A stretch of DNA of 7,171 nucleotides from Bacteroidia bacterium (GTDB taxonomy: Bacteria > Bacteroidota > Bacteroidia > Bacteroidales > UBA12481): assembly GCA_026391235.1 (NCBI GenBank), contig JAPLDV010000187.1:1-7171 (forward strand). The letters run 5' to 3'. Position numbers and translations under genes: made by a program. Positions within the stretch are counted from its first letter, which is position 1, and each line of letters opens with the position of its first letter. Positions 1 to 7,026 of this stretch are shown in pieces. A model generated the notes under the pieces. It saw only the letters and a list, made by a program, of their open reading frames with translations, was not told the origin of the DNA and searched no databases.

Positions 1-836
1 TTCGTTGAGAACTGGAATGCCTGTGCCCGGATTTCCATCCCGATAGCTTCGCCGTTAGGGCTCGCATGAATATTACCGCGGTCGTTGTAAACCCACCAGG
101 CGGTTCCATCGCCATACAGGCGTGGGCGCCTCAGCTCACGGGTAGTACCGCAGGGGAGGATTCCATCGAGGTCGTAGAATGGATAATCACCATCCGCCGA
201 GTTATACTGACCATCATCATTATTGTCCCAAAAAGGAGCCAGATAATAATCATATCCGGCGGCTTCATCTGCATGAGCAGGCCAATCCTGAATAATCTGC
301 GGTATCGAATATCCTTTGAATTCAAAATCCCGCTGATCCTCCGGAGTATTGTACCATTGCCGGAATGCCTCAACCTGGTAACGGGTAATCTGGAAATGCC
401 TGTCATACTGATAGCACACTTCAACATCAGTGGTACCGCGCTTTTCGCCCGACATAATCAACGGTCCCGGCCAGTAATTCCGATCGCCTTTAAACTTAAC
501 GGCCGTCAGCTTCAGTTGTCCGTTAACATCGGTTCCCCCGATCCAGATACCGCCGGCATAAATGGAGGTTTTACCGGATCCTTTGGGTATTTCATAACCC
601 GATGTACCGCCGCCGATATCCGTCCAGAGAATACCATCCATCCCAATAAAGGTTCTGACATTGTTCAGGGATATTTCGGTAATGGTTTTACCAAGTTCGC
701 AAGCTGCGGCAAATCCCTTTACAATATTATTGACTGGTTCAGAAGGCTTGGCACCCCGGTATTTTTCAGCAAAAGAAATATTTGCCAGGGAAATACACAG
801 AAATGAAATCAGAATATATTTTAACGCTTTTGTCAT
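1..836 (-). CDS. Secreted protein with EF-hand-like Ca2+ loop, likely T9SS substrate (3' end outside window)
   Basis: The minus frame is open from the ATG at 836-834 to the window edge: 278 codons with no stop. Residues 1-23 form a typical signal peptide (MTKALKYILISFLCISLANI, then SFA), with cleavage likely before E24. The mature part is rich in Gly, Trp, Tyr and Asp. It contains the stretch YAGGIWIGGTDVNGQLKL (93-110), a pattern I associate with large Bacteroidota surface proteins that end in a type IX secretion C-terminal signal; that C-terminus is not in the window, so T9SS export is inferred. Residues 204-215 fit a 12-residue calcium loop (D204, N206, D208, G209, D215), like dockerin or EF-hand loops, and are followed by GDYP. 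The gene starts 27 bases after the TonB receptor stop on the same strand, so it is probably the second gene of that operon. No enzymatic motif is visible and the function is unknown. The reading frame is well supported; the family assignment is tentative. Confidence 0.82.
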   Translation of the reverse strand, partial: MTKALKYILISFLCISLANISFAEKYRGAKPSEPVNNIVKGFAAACELGKTITEISLNNVRTFIGMDGILWTDIGGGTSGYEIPKGSGKTSIYAGGIWIGGTDVNGQLKLTAVKFKGDRNYWPGPLIMSGEKRGTTDVEVCYQYDRHFQITRYQVEAFRQWYNTPEDQRDFEFKGYSIPQIIQDWPAHADEAAGYDYYLAPFWDNNDDGQYNSADGDYPFYDLDGILPCGTTRELRRPRLYGDGTAWWVYNDRGNIHASPNGEAIGMEIRAQAFQFST

Positions 837-845
837 GGTTTTGAT

Positions 846-870
846 CTTTTAAGGTTAAACCGGTTAAAAG
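846..870 (-). repeat. AT-rich inverted repeat at the receptor stop codon
   Basis: CTTTTAA (846-852) and TTAAAAG (864-870) are perfect 7-base complements around an 11-base loop. The structure covers the receptor stop codon and most of the gap to the next gene. It also contains the 8-base palindrome AACCGGTT (858-865). The stem is weak (one G-C pair) and has no following T run in the direction of transcription, so it is not a convincing terminator. It could slightly alter coupling between the two genes or be chance. Confidence 0.3.
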
Positions 871-3800
871 TTCATGCTTAAACCAATACGCATGGACCTG
901 GGAGCCATGTAATTTGCATTATTCAGCGCACGCATCTGGTAATACATTTTGAATGCTTCCGGATCTAGCTGCGTACTGATATTTTGCTGCATTTTAGGTG
1001 AAGCCAGGTAACCATCGTCCATCGGATCGCCTGTGGCGGAATAAACTCCTGATACGTTTTTAGTATTCAGCAGGTTCTCTACATCAAGATACAGATTCAT
1101 TACGATCCTTCTCCTGCCCTGTTCACCTTTCTTCTTAAGGGTCAGGTTGAAATCCTTGTCAACACGCATCTTGATAACAGTTGTCCACGGCAAACGTGAT
1201 CCGTTCATCGAACCTTTCAAACCCGGTTCGTTAACACCTAATGTCCTGGAGAAAGGATAACCCGAACCCGAAACTACGGTAAAGTTAGCGCCCGTGTTTG
1301 AGAAGATTTCTTTGCCAAACAATTTCGGCCCATTATAATCTTTACCTTCAAAAAAACGATAATCAAGGCTAAGATTGAATTTATGACGCTGATCCCAGTC
1401 GGTGGGGGAAAGAATCCTGAGGTTTGGTTGGTTCGTACGCAGCAAGGCTAACATCTGACCCTCGTTGGATCCGGTGGCGGAAGAAAAGCCCAGAGTATAG
1501 TTAGCGCGTAAAGAAAGATTTCCCGACCTCCTCAGATCATAAGAAACTGTCAAGCCCTTTGAAGTACCGAAGTCAATGTTGCCAGAGGTAAAATAATCAA
1601 CAGGATAAGCACCCAAAACTCTGATGGCCTGCGCCATATCGCGCTGTTCACGATAATATGCAGCTAATTTCAGTGAAGATGAATTGGTTAACCTCTGCTG
1701 GAATCCCAATTCATAGTCAATGGTTCTCTGCGGTTTCATATTCGGGTTTGAAATACTTGCTCCGGGATTATTTGCCAGGTAGAAATAGCTGGTCGGGTCG
1801 AAGGTTCCGCCCGGACGGCTCGTGAGGATGTCATAATGTGCCTGGAAAAGGGCCTCATCCGAAATCGGGAAAGAGAATGCTACACGAGGCATTATTGATA
1901 CCTGAGGGGTGTAATCCTCAAACGCATCTGATGTAATTGTCCTGTCTTGTTGCTGCTCAGGATGAACGAGATAAGGAGCGATACCGGTTGATGAAGAAAT
2001 TACCGATGGGTCATTAACTTCTACCCCATAAGCATTATACCAGGTAGATCCATTTCGATATCCGTTAATTGTTGAAGGACTGGTGACATCATCCACATAT
2101 ACAACAAAATCTTTACCCATGTTTGAAGGATGTTCTCCTGTAGGGTTCATGCTTTTCGGAACGTCACTAACCTTTTTAGTGGCATACAAACTGTAGGGGT
2201 CTGACAGAACGTATTGGTTCAGGTCATACCTGTCGATTCTGATACCTACGTTAAAGATCAGGTCATTGAAGGCAAACTTATCCTGAATATATCCGGCAGC
2301 GTAGATAGGCTGAGAGGGTCCGATAAGACGCCGGTAGGTGCTATCCGGGTTAACCTCGGTAAAAAAGTCTTCAAAGCTTGGTTTTTTCTTCAGACGGTTA
2401 CCATACTGGTCATAGCCGCGATACCCGACAAGTGAACCTCCGTTGTTCAGCAGTTCATCCGGGCTGAAAAAGGTAATATCTAATATGCTTGGGTCTTGAG
2501 CATAAAGGTCGATGAATTCGGTTCCGTCAACAGGTTTATTTAAAGCCTTACGGAGTGAAGCATCGAATTTTGATTGATCTGATTTATTGTATTGGCGGTT
2601 ATATCTGATAGTATCCTGGAAAACGCCTGCGACTATGACCGGCATTGGGTTTGAAAGGTCGAGCTGCTCCAGGTGCTTATTGGTCAGCTGGCGGCCGATT
2701 CCCCAAAGTCCCATAGCGTTGACGCTCCATCCACGTGAATCATTTTGTTCGAATTCGAATCCGAAGGATATTTCATGGTTCTTAATATCTGCCGAACCGG
2801 CGGCTGTGATGCGGAACACGGTATTGTCGCCGATTCCGTAACCACCAACCTGTGCACCGGGAAGATTGAAAATTCCATAAACAGATCCGAGATTACCACC
2901 ATTAAGAAGCCCGCCGCCAGCGGAAATCTGGTCTAAGTTTTCATAATGCTGCACCGGGTTATTGTATGAAGCAAGATACTGCGAAGTCACGTTCGCCAGT
3001 TCAGGATTTTTCTCACTCCGCTTAAAATCAACGAGGACATCTTTCCAGTTGTTCATTCTCCAGACGCCAGTGGGATAGCCCGAAACGGTATCTGTAAATT
3101 CAAAGGTTTCTACCTTATTTACTTTAAATGCCCCTATGTAGCCATAATCCCACATATTGAAGCCATGACGCTGCGACATGCCGCCCCAGCTCTTGCTTCT
3201 TTCAACCTGAGCCTGAATCTGGTAGTAAGCGTTTTTGATAACTGAGGATGAGGTTTCATCTTTTGAAGCCTGCCTGTCGGCGAATCGTTGGGTAAAACGA
3301 GCCCATGCCCTCCAGCTATAGCCATAGCTGGTGGAGTTATTCTCCCAGTTAAACATGGAGTTACCAAAGCTGGCTCCTACACCGTTACTGTAATCAAATG
3401 ACCCTCCCAATGTCAGGTCGATGTTCTGTGAAAAGTTGATTGTGATTTTGGGTACAAATGTTGCACCATAGCTCCAGTAATCGGACTGGAATTTTATCTG
3501 GTCAAATTTTGAAGAATCCACATAATCCAGATAATTGGCTTTATACTGAACCACACCTTGTGCATTGGGAATAATTGGTTGATCAACCAATTCGTCCCTG
3601 ACAGATTGCTTAATGCGATTCTGGTTATACCACCAGTGTGTCGGGTTACGGCCGTAGTTAAGGTCACCAGAGAGGAAGAACCCTATCATGGTGCGTTTTT
3701 TCCCATCAGCCTGTTTAACCTTAAGCAGCGGACCAGAGAGGGTGAAGTTTACAAGACTGCGGCGGGTTTGGCCGAACATCTCATTTGTTTCCAGGTCGAA

Positions 3801-4505
3801 GGATCCATAGAGGGCCGGAGCTGTATTTTTAGTCGATATACTGACCACACCCCCGGTAACGTCTCCATATTTGGCCGACATACCCCCGGTTATTACCTGC
3901 ACCTGTTCCTGTGCTGATTTTGGAATATTCAAACTGGATCCTGAAACGCGGATACCATCAACAAAATAGGTATTACCGCCCCTGGCACCCCTGATGCTTC
4001 CAACACCGTTACCATCGCGGGATGAAACCCCCGCCACCGTTGAAGCAACCTGCATGACCGATCGGCCAGGCATCTTCTCGATGTCGTCGGAAGTCACCGT
4101 TTCTCCCGTCTGCGTATTGTCCTTATCGATCAGAGGGATCTTGTAGGCTATTACCTGCACCTCCGAGATTTGGGTGGTTTTGGTGGACAATTCCAGATTA
4201 AACATGTCAATCTTATCAGCTTTAACCACCACGTCGTCCATTTGCAAGGTACTATACCCTACCATCTGAACCATGAGACACCATTTGCCAACGGGAACCG
4301 GCTTCAATGTGTAGAACCCATCGATGTCGGATGTTGTACCTGCAATCGTAGGTTCACCTGGTTTTGAAACCACAACGACTGCTGCAAATGGAATCGCCTC
4401 ACCTGTGGCCTTGTCAACCACTTTACCCTTCAGGGTACCGGATTGGCCAAAAACGCCGTTTGCTAACACAACGGCTACAACTACAAGGAGTATTCTTCGA
4501 AACAT
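864..4505 (-). CDS. TonB-dependent outer-membrane receptor with carboxypeptidase-regulatory-like domain
   Basis: This is a complete 1213-residue receptor that would import a substrate across the outer membrane using TonB/ExbBD energy. Residues 1-20 form a signal peptide (MFRRILLVVVAVVLANGVFG, then Q21). Residues 23-108 are a CarboxypepD_reg-like beta-sandwich (GTLKGKVVDKATGEAIPFA; TSDIDGFYTL). The segment around 113-122 (ISEVQVIAYK) is a possible TonB box. The plug spans about 130-226, with IRGARGGNTYFVDGIRV (171-187) and the closing GGMSAKYGDVTGGVVSISTK. The remainder to 1213 is the beta-barrel, ending in the strand MRIGLSMNF. Its terminal Phe is the usual BAM recognition signal. The ATG at 4505 is chosen because it gives an intact signal peptide. 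The gene is first in a two-gene-or-longer operon with the secreted protein downstream. No SusD-like gene is adjacent, so it is not an evident SusC/SusD glycan system. The substrate cannot be told from sequence. Confidence 0.96.
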   Translation of the reverse strand: MFRRILLVVVAVVLANGVFGQSGTLKGKVVDKATGEAIPFAAVVVVSKPGEPTIAGTTSDIDGFYTLKPVPVGKWCLMVQMVGYSTLQMDDVVVKADKIDMFNLELSTKTTQISEVQVIAYKIPLIDKDNTQTGETVTSDDIEKMPGRSVMQVASTVAGVSSRDGNGVGSIRGARGGNTYFVDGIRVSGSSLNIPKSAQEQVQVITGGMSAKYGDVTGGVVSISTKNTAPALYGSFDLETNEMFGQTRRSLVNFTLSGPLLKVKQADGKKRTMIGFFLSGDLNYGRNPTHWWYNQNRIKQSVRDELVDQPIIPNAQGVVQYKANYLDYVDSSKFDQIKFQSDYWSYGATFVPKITINFSQNIDLTLGGSFDYSNGVGASFGNSMFNWENNSTSYGYSWRAWARFTQRFADRQASKDETSSSVIKNAYYQIQAQVERSKSWGGMSQRHGFNMWDYGYIGAFKVNKVETFEFTDTVSGYPTGVWRMNNWKDVLVDFKRSEKNPELANVTSQYLASYNNPVQHYENLDQISAGGGLLNGGNLGSVYGIFNLPGAQVGGYGIGDNTVFRITAAGSADIKNHEISFGFEFEQNDSRGWSVNAMGLWGIGRQLTNKHLEQLDLSNPMPVIVAGVFQDTIRYNRQYNKSDQSKFDASLRKALNKPVDGTEFIDLYAQDPSILDITFFSPDELLNNGGSLVGYRGYDQYGNRLKKKPSFEDFFTEVNPDSTYRRLIGPSQPIYAAGYIQDKFAFNDLIFNVGIRIDRYDLNQYVLSDPYSLYATKKVSDVPKSMNPTGEHPSNMGKDFVVYVDDVTSPSTINGYRNGSTWYNAYGVEVNDPSVISSSTGIAPYLVHPEQQQDRTITSDAFEDYTPQVSIMPRVAFSFPISDEALFQAHYDILTSRPGGTFDPTSYFYLANNPGASISNPNMKPQRTIDYELGFQQRLTNSSSLKLAAYYREQRDMAQAIRVLGAYPVDYFTSGNIDFGTSKGLTVSYDLRRSGNLSLRANYTLGFSSATGSNEGQMLALLRTNQPNLRILSPTDWDQRHKFNLSLDYRFFEGKDYNGPKLFGKEIFSNTGANFTVVSGSGYPFSRTLGVNEPGLKGSMNGSRLPWTTVIKMRVDKDFNLTLKKKGEQGRRRIVMNLYLDVENLLNTKNVSGVYSATGDPMDDGYLASPKMQQNISTQLDPEAFKMYYQMRALNNANYMAPRSMRIGLSMNF

Positions 4506-4539
4506 AATCAGAAATTTGATATTAGTTACTGCAATATCG

Positions 4540-4557
4540 TTCTACCTCTCGGTAGAA
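4540..4557 (-). promoter_or_regulatory. GNRA-tetraloop hairpin in the receptor mRNA leader
   Basis: Read on the minus strand, the sequence is TTCTACC-GAGA-GGTAGAA: a perfect 7-base-pair stem closed by a GAGA loop, which fits the stable GNRA tetraloop class with a C-G closing pair. It sits 35-52 bases upstream of the receptor ATG, just downstream of the candidate -7 element, so it would lie at or near the 5' end of the transcript. No T run follows, so it is not an intrinsic terminator of the upstream gene. It may stabilise the mRNA 5' end. As DNA, it is equally a 7-4-7 palindrome that could be an operator. Confidence 0.5.
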
Positions 4558-4562
4558 GTTCG

Positions 4563-4594
4563 TAAATGTATATATTCTCATACTAAATCGCCAA
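4563..4594 (-). promoter_or_regulatory. Candidate Bacteroidota promoter for the receptor operon
   Basis: On the minus strand, TTG (4594-4592) is followed after 21 bases by TACATTTA (4570-4563). This matches seven of eight positions of the Bacteroidota -7 element TAnnTTTG, with a partial -33 TTTG. Predicted initiation falls around 4556-4559, giving a leader of roughly 50 bases that begins at the GNRA hairpin. The match is good but not perfect. The 122-base gap from the upstream gene supports a separate promoter here. Confidence 0.45.
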
Positions 4595-4627
4595 CACTTT
4601 CGTTTAAAAATTCAGTTTGACCTGTCA

Positions 4628-5065
4628 TTAAACATACTTCCGTTCCAGAATCACCGAATAAACCACCGCTGATCGAAGGTCGAACCGTGAAAACTGTTGA
4701 TCTTCGTCGGGTAGCCTGGCCGGTTTTTGCAAGCCGGCGTCTGCGTAGTCGCCAGGATCATTAAAAGAACTTTTCGGAAGAACAAGCTCTTTTATGGCCG
4801 GTTCATTCCTGTGGAAATCCACGGGTTCGGTAAAGACTGGGGGGACTGGATTAATCCGGACCGGCTCGGGGACCTGATTGGCGGTCAGGTCGGTTCCCAG
4901 AAACTCCTTCCAAAAGGCAGACAACACCTCCTTGCTTTCCTCCTTCACAATCGGAGACGGTGCCTGAGGTTTTCCTTTCGCGATGTTTCGTTTCCGGACA
5001 GCTTGCGCCAACACAAAGATAACTCCAATAATAATATAAACAAGGGTATCTGTTCCAAATTTCAT
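4628..5065 (-). CDS. Small single-pass membrane protein, unknown function
   Basis: A 145-residue protein read from the ATG at 5065. A GTG one codon upstream (5068) is also in frame, but the ATG is more likely. Residues about 7-23 form one transmembrane helix (TLVYIIIGVIFVLAQAV). It is followed at once by the basic stretch RKR, so the bulk of the protein should face the cytoplasm. The middle (about 30-120) is rich in Pro, Glu and Lys and looks disordered. The C-terminus, FDLRSAVVYSVILERKYV, resembles a conserved ending (roughly DLR-AVIYSEIL-RKY) that I recall from many uncharacterised Bacteroidota proteins with the same anchor-linker-tail plan. That resemblance is from memory and needs a profile search. 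No catalytic motif is visible. It is transcribed in the same direction as the receptor, but the 122-base gap and the receptor's own promoter suggest separate units. Its start lies 4-5 bases after a near-perfect promoter. Confidence 0.85.
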   Translation of the reverse strand: MKFGTDTLVYIIIGVIFVLAQAVRKRNIAKGKPQAPSPIVKEESKEVLSAFWKEFLGTDLTANQVPEPVRINPVPPVFTEPVDFHRNEPAIKELVLPKSSFNDPGDYADAGLQKPARLPDEDQQFSRFDLRSAVVYSVILERKYV

Positions 5066-5070
5066 CACTG

Positions 5071-5102
5071 CAAAGTTAAATCATTCTCAAATATGTGGCA
5101 AA
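5071..5102 (-). promoter_or_regulatory. Near-consensus Bacteroidota promoter of the small membrane protein gene
   Basis: On the minus strand, TTTG (5102-5099), then 20 bases, then TAACTTTG (5078-5071). Both elements match the Bacteroidota TTTG / TAnnTTTG consensus exactly, with normal spacing. The -33 element is the end of a run of T. Transcription would begin about 4-7 bases downstream, which is at or within a base or two of the GTG (5068) and ATG (5065), so little or no leader is expected. Confidence 0.65.
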
Positions 5103-5108
5103 AAAAAA

Positions 5109-5116
5109 TAATTTTG
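5109..5116 (+). promoter_or_regulatory. Candidate -7 element for the Rieske-like lipoprotein gene
   Basis: TAATTTTG matches the TAnnTTTG element exactly on the plus strand. No good TTTG lies 19-21 bases upstream; TTCT at 5084-5087 is the nearest candidate, so this is a weaker promoter than the divergent one. Initiation would fall near 5120-5123. That leaves about 31 bases of leader before the ATG at 5154, and almost none before the in-frame ATG at 5121. The two divergent promoters overlap within about 50 bases and may compete for polymerase. Confidence 0.45.
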
Positions 5117-5153
5117 ACTGATGAACGTTACATCCTATACAATAAATATGATT

Positions 5154-5594
5154 ATGAGCTATAAATCAGTTATTTACTTTTTCAGCATCTTGCTTTTGTC
5201 AGGTGGTTTTTCCTCCTGCTCACGCGAAAGGCAGGTTCCGATACCCTACATCTATGTAAATTATACGGTTTACCTGAACAATCCTTCAAACAATAACCTC
5301 AAGGCGCCCTTCAATTACCTCATACTCCCTGATGAAGGTAACCTGGGTATAATATTATATAGGAGAACTGTTGGCGAATCTGACGATTTCATTGCAATGG
5401 ATCTCACCTGTACCAATGAACCGCTGGGGTCATGCAAAGTAGCCATCGATGATACCGGATTTTACCTGGTTTGCCCTTGCTGCAAATCCAAGTTCCAGAT
5501 AATGGATGGCATGGTGGCTGCCGGACCGGCCAAATGGTCGCTGAAGGAATATGCCACCTCATTAACCCTCAGCACGGTAAGGATCTACAATTAA
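5154..5594 (+). CDS. Lipoprotein with variant Rieske-like domain
   Basis: A 146-residue protein read from the ATG at 5154. ATGs at 5121 and 5148 are also in frame, but 5154 gives a compact lipoprotein signal: [20 protein letters not shown], then S21 and C22 as the lipidated cysteine. The lipobox (FSS-C) is relaxed, as is common in Bacteroidota. The C-terminal half aligns by eye with a Rieske [2Fe-2S] fold: C86-T-N88 in place of C-x-H, then C107-P-C109-C110-K-S in place of C-P-C-H-G-S, then the typical GPA (124-126) and a L-x-x-Y end. Both cluster histidines are therefore replaced (His to Asn88, His to Cys110), while both ligand cysteines (C86, C107) and the structural cysteines (C94, C109) appear present. 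I recall related Bacteroidota proteins with Cys-x-Asn-Glu and Cys-x-x-Cys. It may bind a different metal centre (all-Cys iron-sulfur or zinc) or be purely structural. Its stop overlaps that of ahcY on the other strand. Confidence 0.82.
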   Translation: MSYKSVIYFFSILLLSGGFSSCSRERQVPIPYIYVNYTVYLNNPSNNNLKAPFNYLILPDEGNLGIILYRRTVGESDDFIAMDLTCTNEPLGSCKVAIDDTGFYLVCPCCKSKFQIMDGMVAAGPAKWSLKEYATSLTLSTVRIYN

Positions 5595-7012
5595 TATCGG
5601 TAGTGGTCAGGCTTGTATGGCCCCTCTTTCGGTACACCGATATAACTGGCCTGGTCATCAGTTAGAATAGTCAGCTTCACCCCTACGTGTTCCAGATGTA
5701 ATCGGGCAACTTCCTCATCCAGGTATTTTGGCAGGCGGTATACACCCAGCGCAAAGTCCTTTTGCCAGAGTTCCATCTGGGCAAGTGTTTGATTGGTAAA
5801 TGAATTACTCATAACAAAGCTCGGGTGGCCGGTGGCGCATCCAAGATTGACCAATCGTCCTTCAGCCAGAAGAATGATAGAATGCCCGTCGGGGAATATA
5901 TACTGATCCACCTGCGGTTTAATGTTGATTTTCTTCATACCGGCGGTCGAATCGAGTTTCGAAACCTGAATTTCATTATCGAAGTGGCCGATATTACACA
6001 CGATTGCTTTGTCCTTCATGTTCAGCATATGGTCGAATGTGATAATATCCTTGTTTCCGGTAGTGGTCACATAGATATCGCCTTCATTGAGTGAATCCTC
6101 AACCGTTTTAACTTCAAATCCTTCCATAGCTGCCTGGAGGGCGCAGATCGGATCAATCTCAGTAACAACAACCCTTGAACCATAACTTTTCATCGACCGG
6201 GCACAGCCTTTGCCAACATCTCCATAACCGCAAACAACCACCACTTTGCCGGCCAGCATGATATCAGTAGCCCTTTTGATGCCATCCGCCAGTGATTCCC
6301 GGCACCCATAAAGGTTATCAAATTTTGATTTGGTCACCGAATCGTTCACATTAATAGCCGGAAACATGAGTTTGCCCTCTTCGAGCATCTGATAAAGCCG
6401 GTGAACCCCGGTAGTGGTTTCTTCCGACACCCCCCGGATATCCTTAACCATACGGGTCCATTTGCCCGGTTCCGAGGCCACCGATTCATTCAGACAGTTC
6501 ATGAGGGATTTAAAATCTTCCTGCTGTTCTGAGAAATCATCATTATAAATAACGTTGGCTTCAATTTCCACACCTTTATGAACCATTATGGTAGCATCAC
6601 CACCGTCGTCCACAATAAGGTTAGGGCCTTTGCCGCCTGGAAATGACAAAGCCTTCAGGGTGCACCACCAATACTCATCCAGGGTTTCGCCTTTCCAGGC
6701 AAAAACCGGGATCCCTGCAGCTGCAATGGCCGCAGCGGCATGATCCTGTGTGGAAAAAATGTTACACGAGGCCCATCTTACCGCGGCACCCAGTTCAACG
6801 AGTGTCTCAATCAGCACGGCCGTTTGGATCGTCATGTGCAACGATCCGGTAATACGGGCACCGACCAAGGGTTTTGAAGGACCAAATTTTTTCCGCAACG
6901 ACATCAGTCCGGGCATTTCGGCTTCGGCAAGGGTGATTTCCTTCCGGCCCCATTCGGCGAGCGCCAGGTTGGAAACTTTGAAATCTGACAATTGAACACT
7001 TTGAGAGATCAT
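5591..7012 (-). CDS. ahcY: S-adenosylhomocysteine hydrolase (adenosylhomocysteinase, EC 3.13.2.1)
   Basis: A complete 473-residue cytosolic NAD+-dependent enzyme that reversibly splits S-adenosylhomocysteine, the by-product of SAM-dependent methylation, into adenosine and homocysteine. Residues matching the human enzyme can be placed by motif: H59 (in GSLHMT, human H55), C83 ([10 protein letters not shown], human C79), D136 (DDGGD, human D131), E198 (EETTTGVH, human E156), N223, K228, D232 and N233 ([11 protein letters not shown], human N181, K186, D190, N191). The Rossmann glycine motif GYGDVGKG lies at 262-269. NIGHFDNE (340-347) and the C-terminal K467 and Y471 (KPDHYRY), which reach into the neighbouring subunit's NAD site, are intact. 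The extra segment near 158-195 is the roughly 40-residue insertion typical of bacterial and plant enzymes and explains the length over human (432). The ATG at 7012 lies 14 bases after the stop of the preceding partial gene. Confidence 0.99.
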   Translation of the reverse strand: MISQSVQLSDFKVSNLALAEWGRKEITLAEAEMPGLMSLRKKFGPSKPLVGARITGSLHMTIQTAVLIETLVELGAAVRWASCNIFSTQDHAAAAIAAAGIPVFAWKGETLDEYWWCTLKALSFPGGKGPNLIVDDGGDATIMVHKGVEIEANVIYNDDFSEQQEDFKSLMNCLNESVASEPGKWTRMVKDIRGVSEETTTGVHRLYQMLEEGKLMFPAINVNDSVTKSKFDNLYGCRESLADGIKRATDIMLAGKVVVVCGYGDVGKGCARSMKSYGSRVVVTEIDPICALQAAMEGFEVKTVEDSLNEGDIYVTTTGNKDIITFDHMLNMKDKAIVCNIGHFDNEIQVSKLDSTAGMKKINIKPQVDQYIFPDGHSIILLAEGRLVNLGCATGHPSFVMSNSFTNQTLAQMELWQKDFALGVYRLPKYLDEEVARLHLEHVGVKLTILTDDQASYIGVPKEGPYKPDHYRY

Positions 7013-7026
7013 TATAATATATTATA
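7013..7026. promoter_or_regulatory. 14-base AT palindrome and possible weak promoter abutting the ahcY start
   Basis: TATAATATATTATA (7013-7026) is a perfect palindrome ending one base before the ahcY ATG. On the minus strand, TTTG at 7048-7045 lies 18 bases before TATAATAT (7026-7019), which could act as a poor promoter inside the end of the upstream gene. The whole gap is A/T only, so the palindrome may be chance. AT-rich leaders also serve as ribosome-landing sites in Bacteroidota. Confidence 0.25.

Noticed and set aside
131..427. 98-codon minus-strand open frame
   Set aside because: It is in a different frame of the same strand as the secreted protein and has no signal or motif of its own, so it is a shadow.
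66..806. 246-codon plus-strand open frame
   Set aside because: It lies entirely antisense to the secreted-protein gene, which has a signal peptide, recognisable motifs and a continuous frame. The plus product is Ile/Arg/Pro-rich with no domain.
864..4505. Receptor as a SusC of a polysaccharide utilisation locus
   Set aside because: No SusD lipoprotein, glycoside hydrolase or sugar regulator is adjacent in the window; the downstream gene is a secreted calcium-loop protein.
4540..4557. Hairpin as a terminator for the small membrane protein gene
   Set aside because: There is no T run after the stem in the minus direction, and the stem is 71 bases past the stop, downstream of the receptor promoter.
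4727..5164. 145-codon plus-strand open frame
   Set aside because: It is antisense to the small membrane protein, which has a clear transmembrane anchor, a conserved-looking tail and its own promoter. The plus product is a basic sequence without features.
5472..5483. C-P-C-C as a thioredoxin-like redox motif
   Set aside because: The following S-K-F, G-x-V, GPA and L-x-x-Y and the preceding C-T-N-E fit a Rieske-type layout, not a thioredoxin fold, where an aromatic residue precedes the motif and a cis-Pro follows later.
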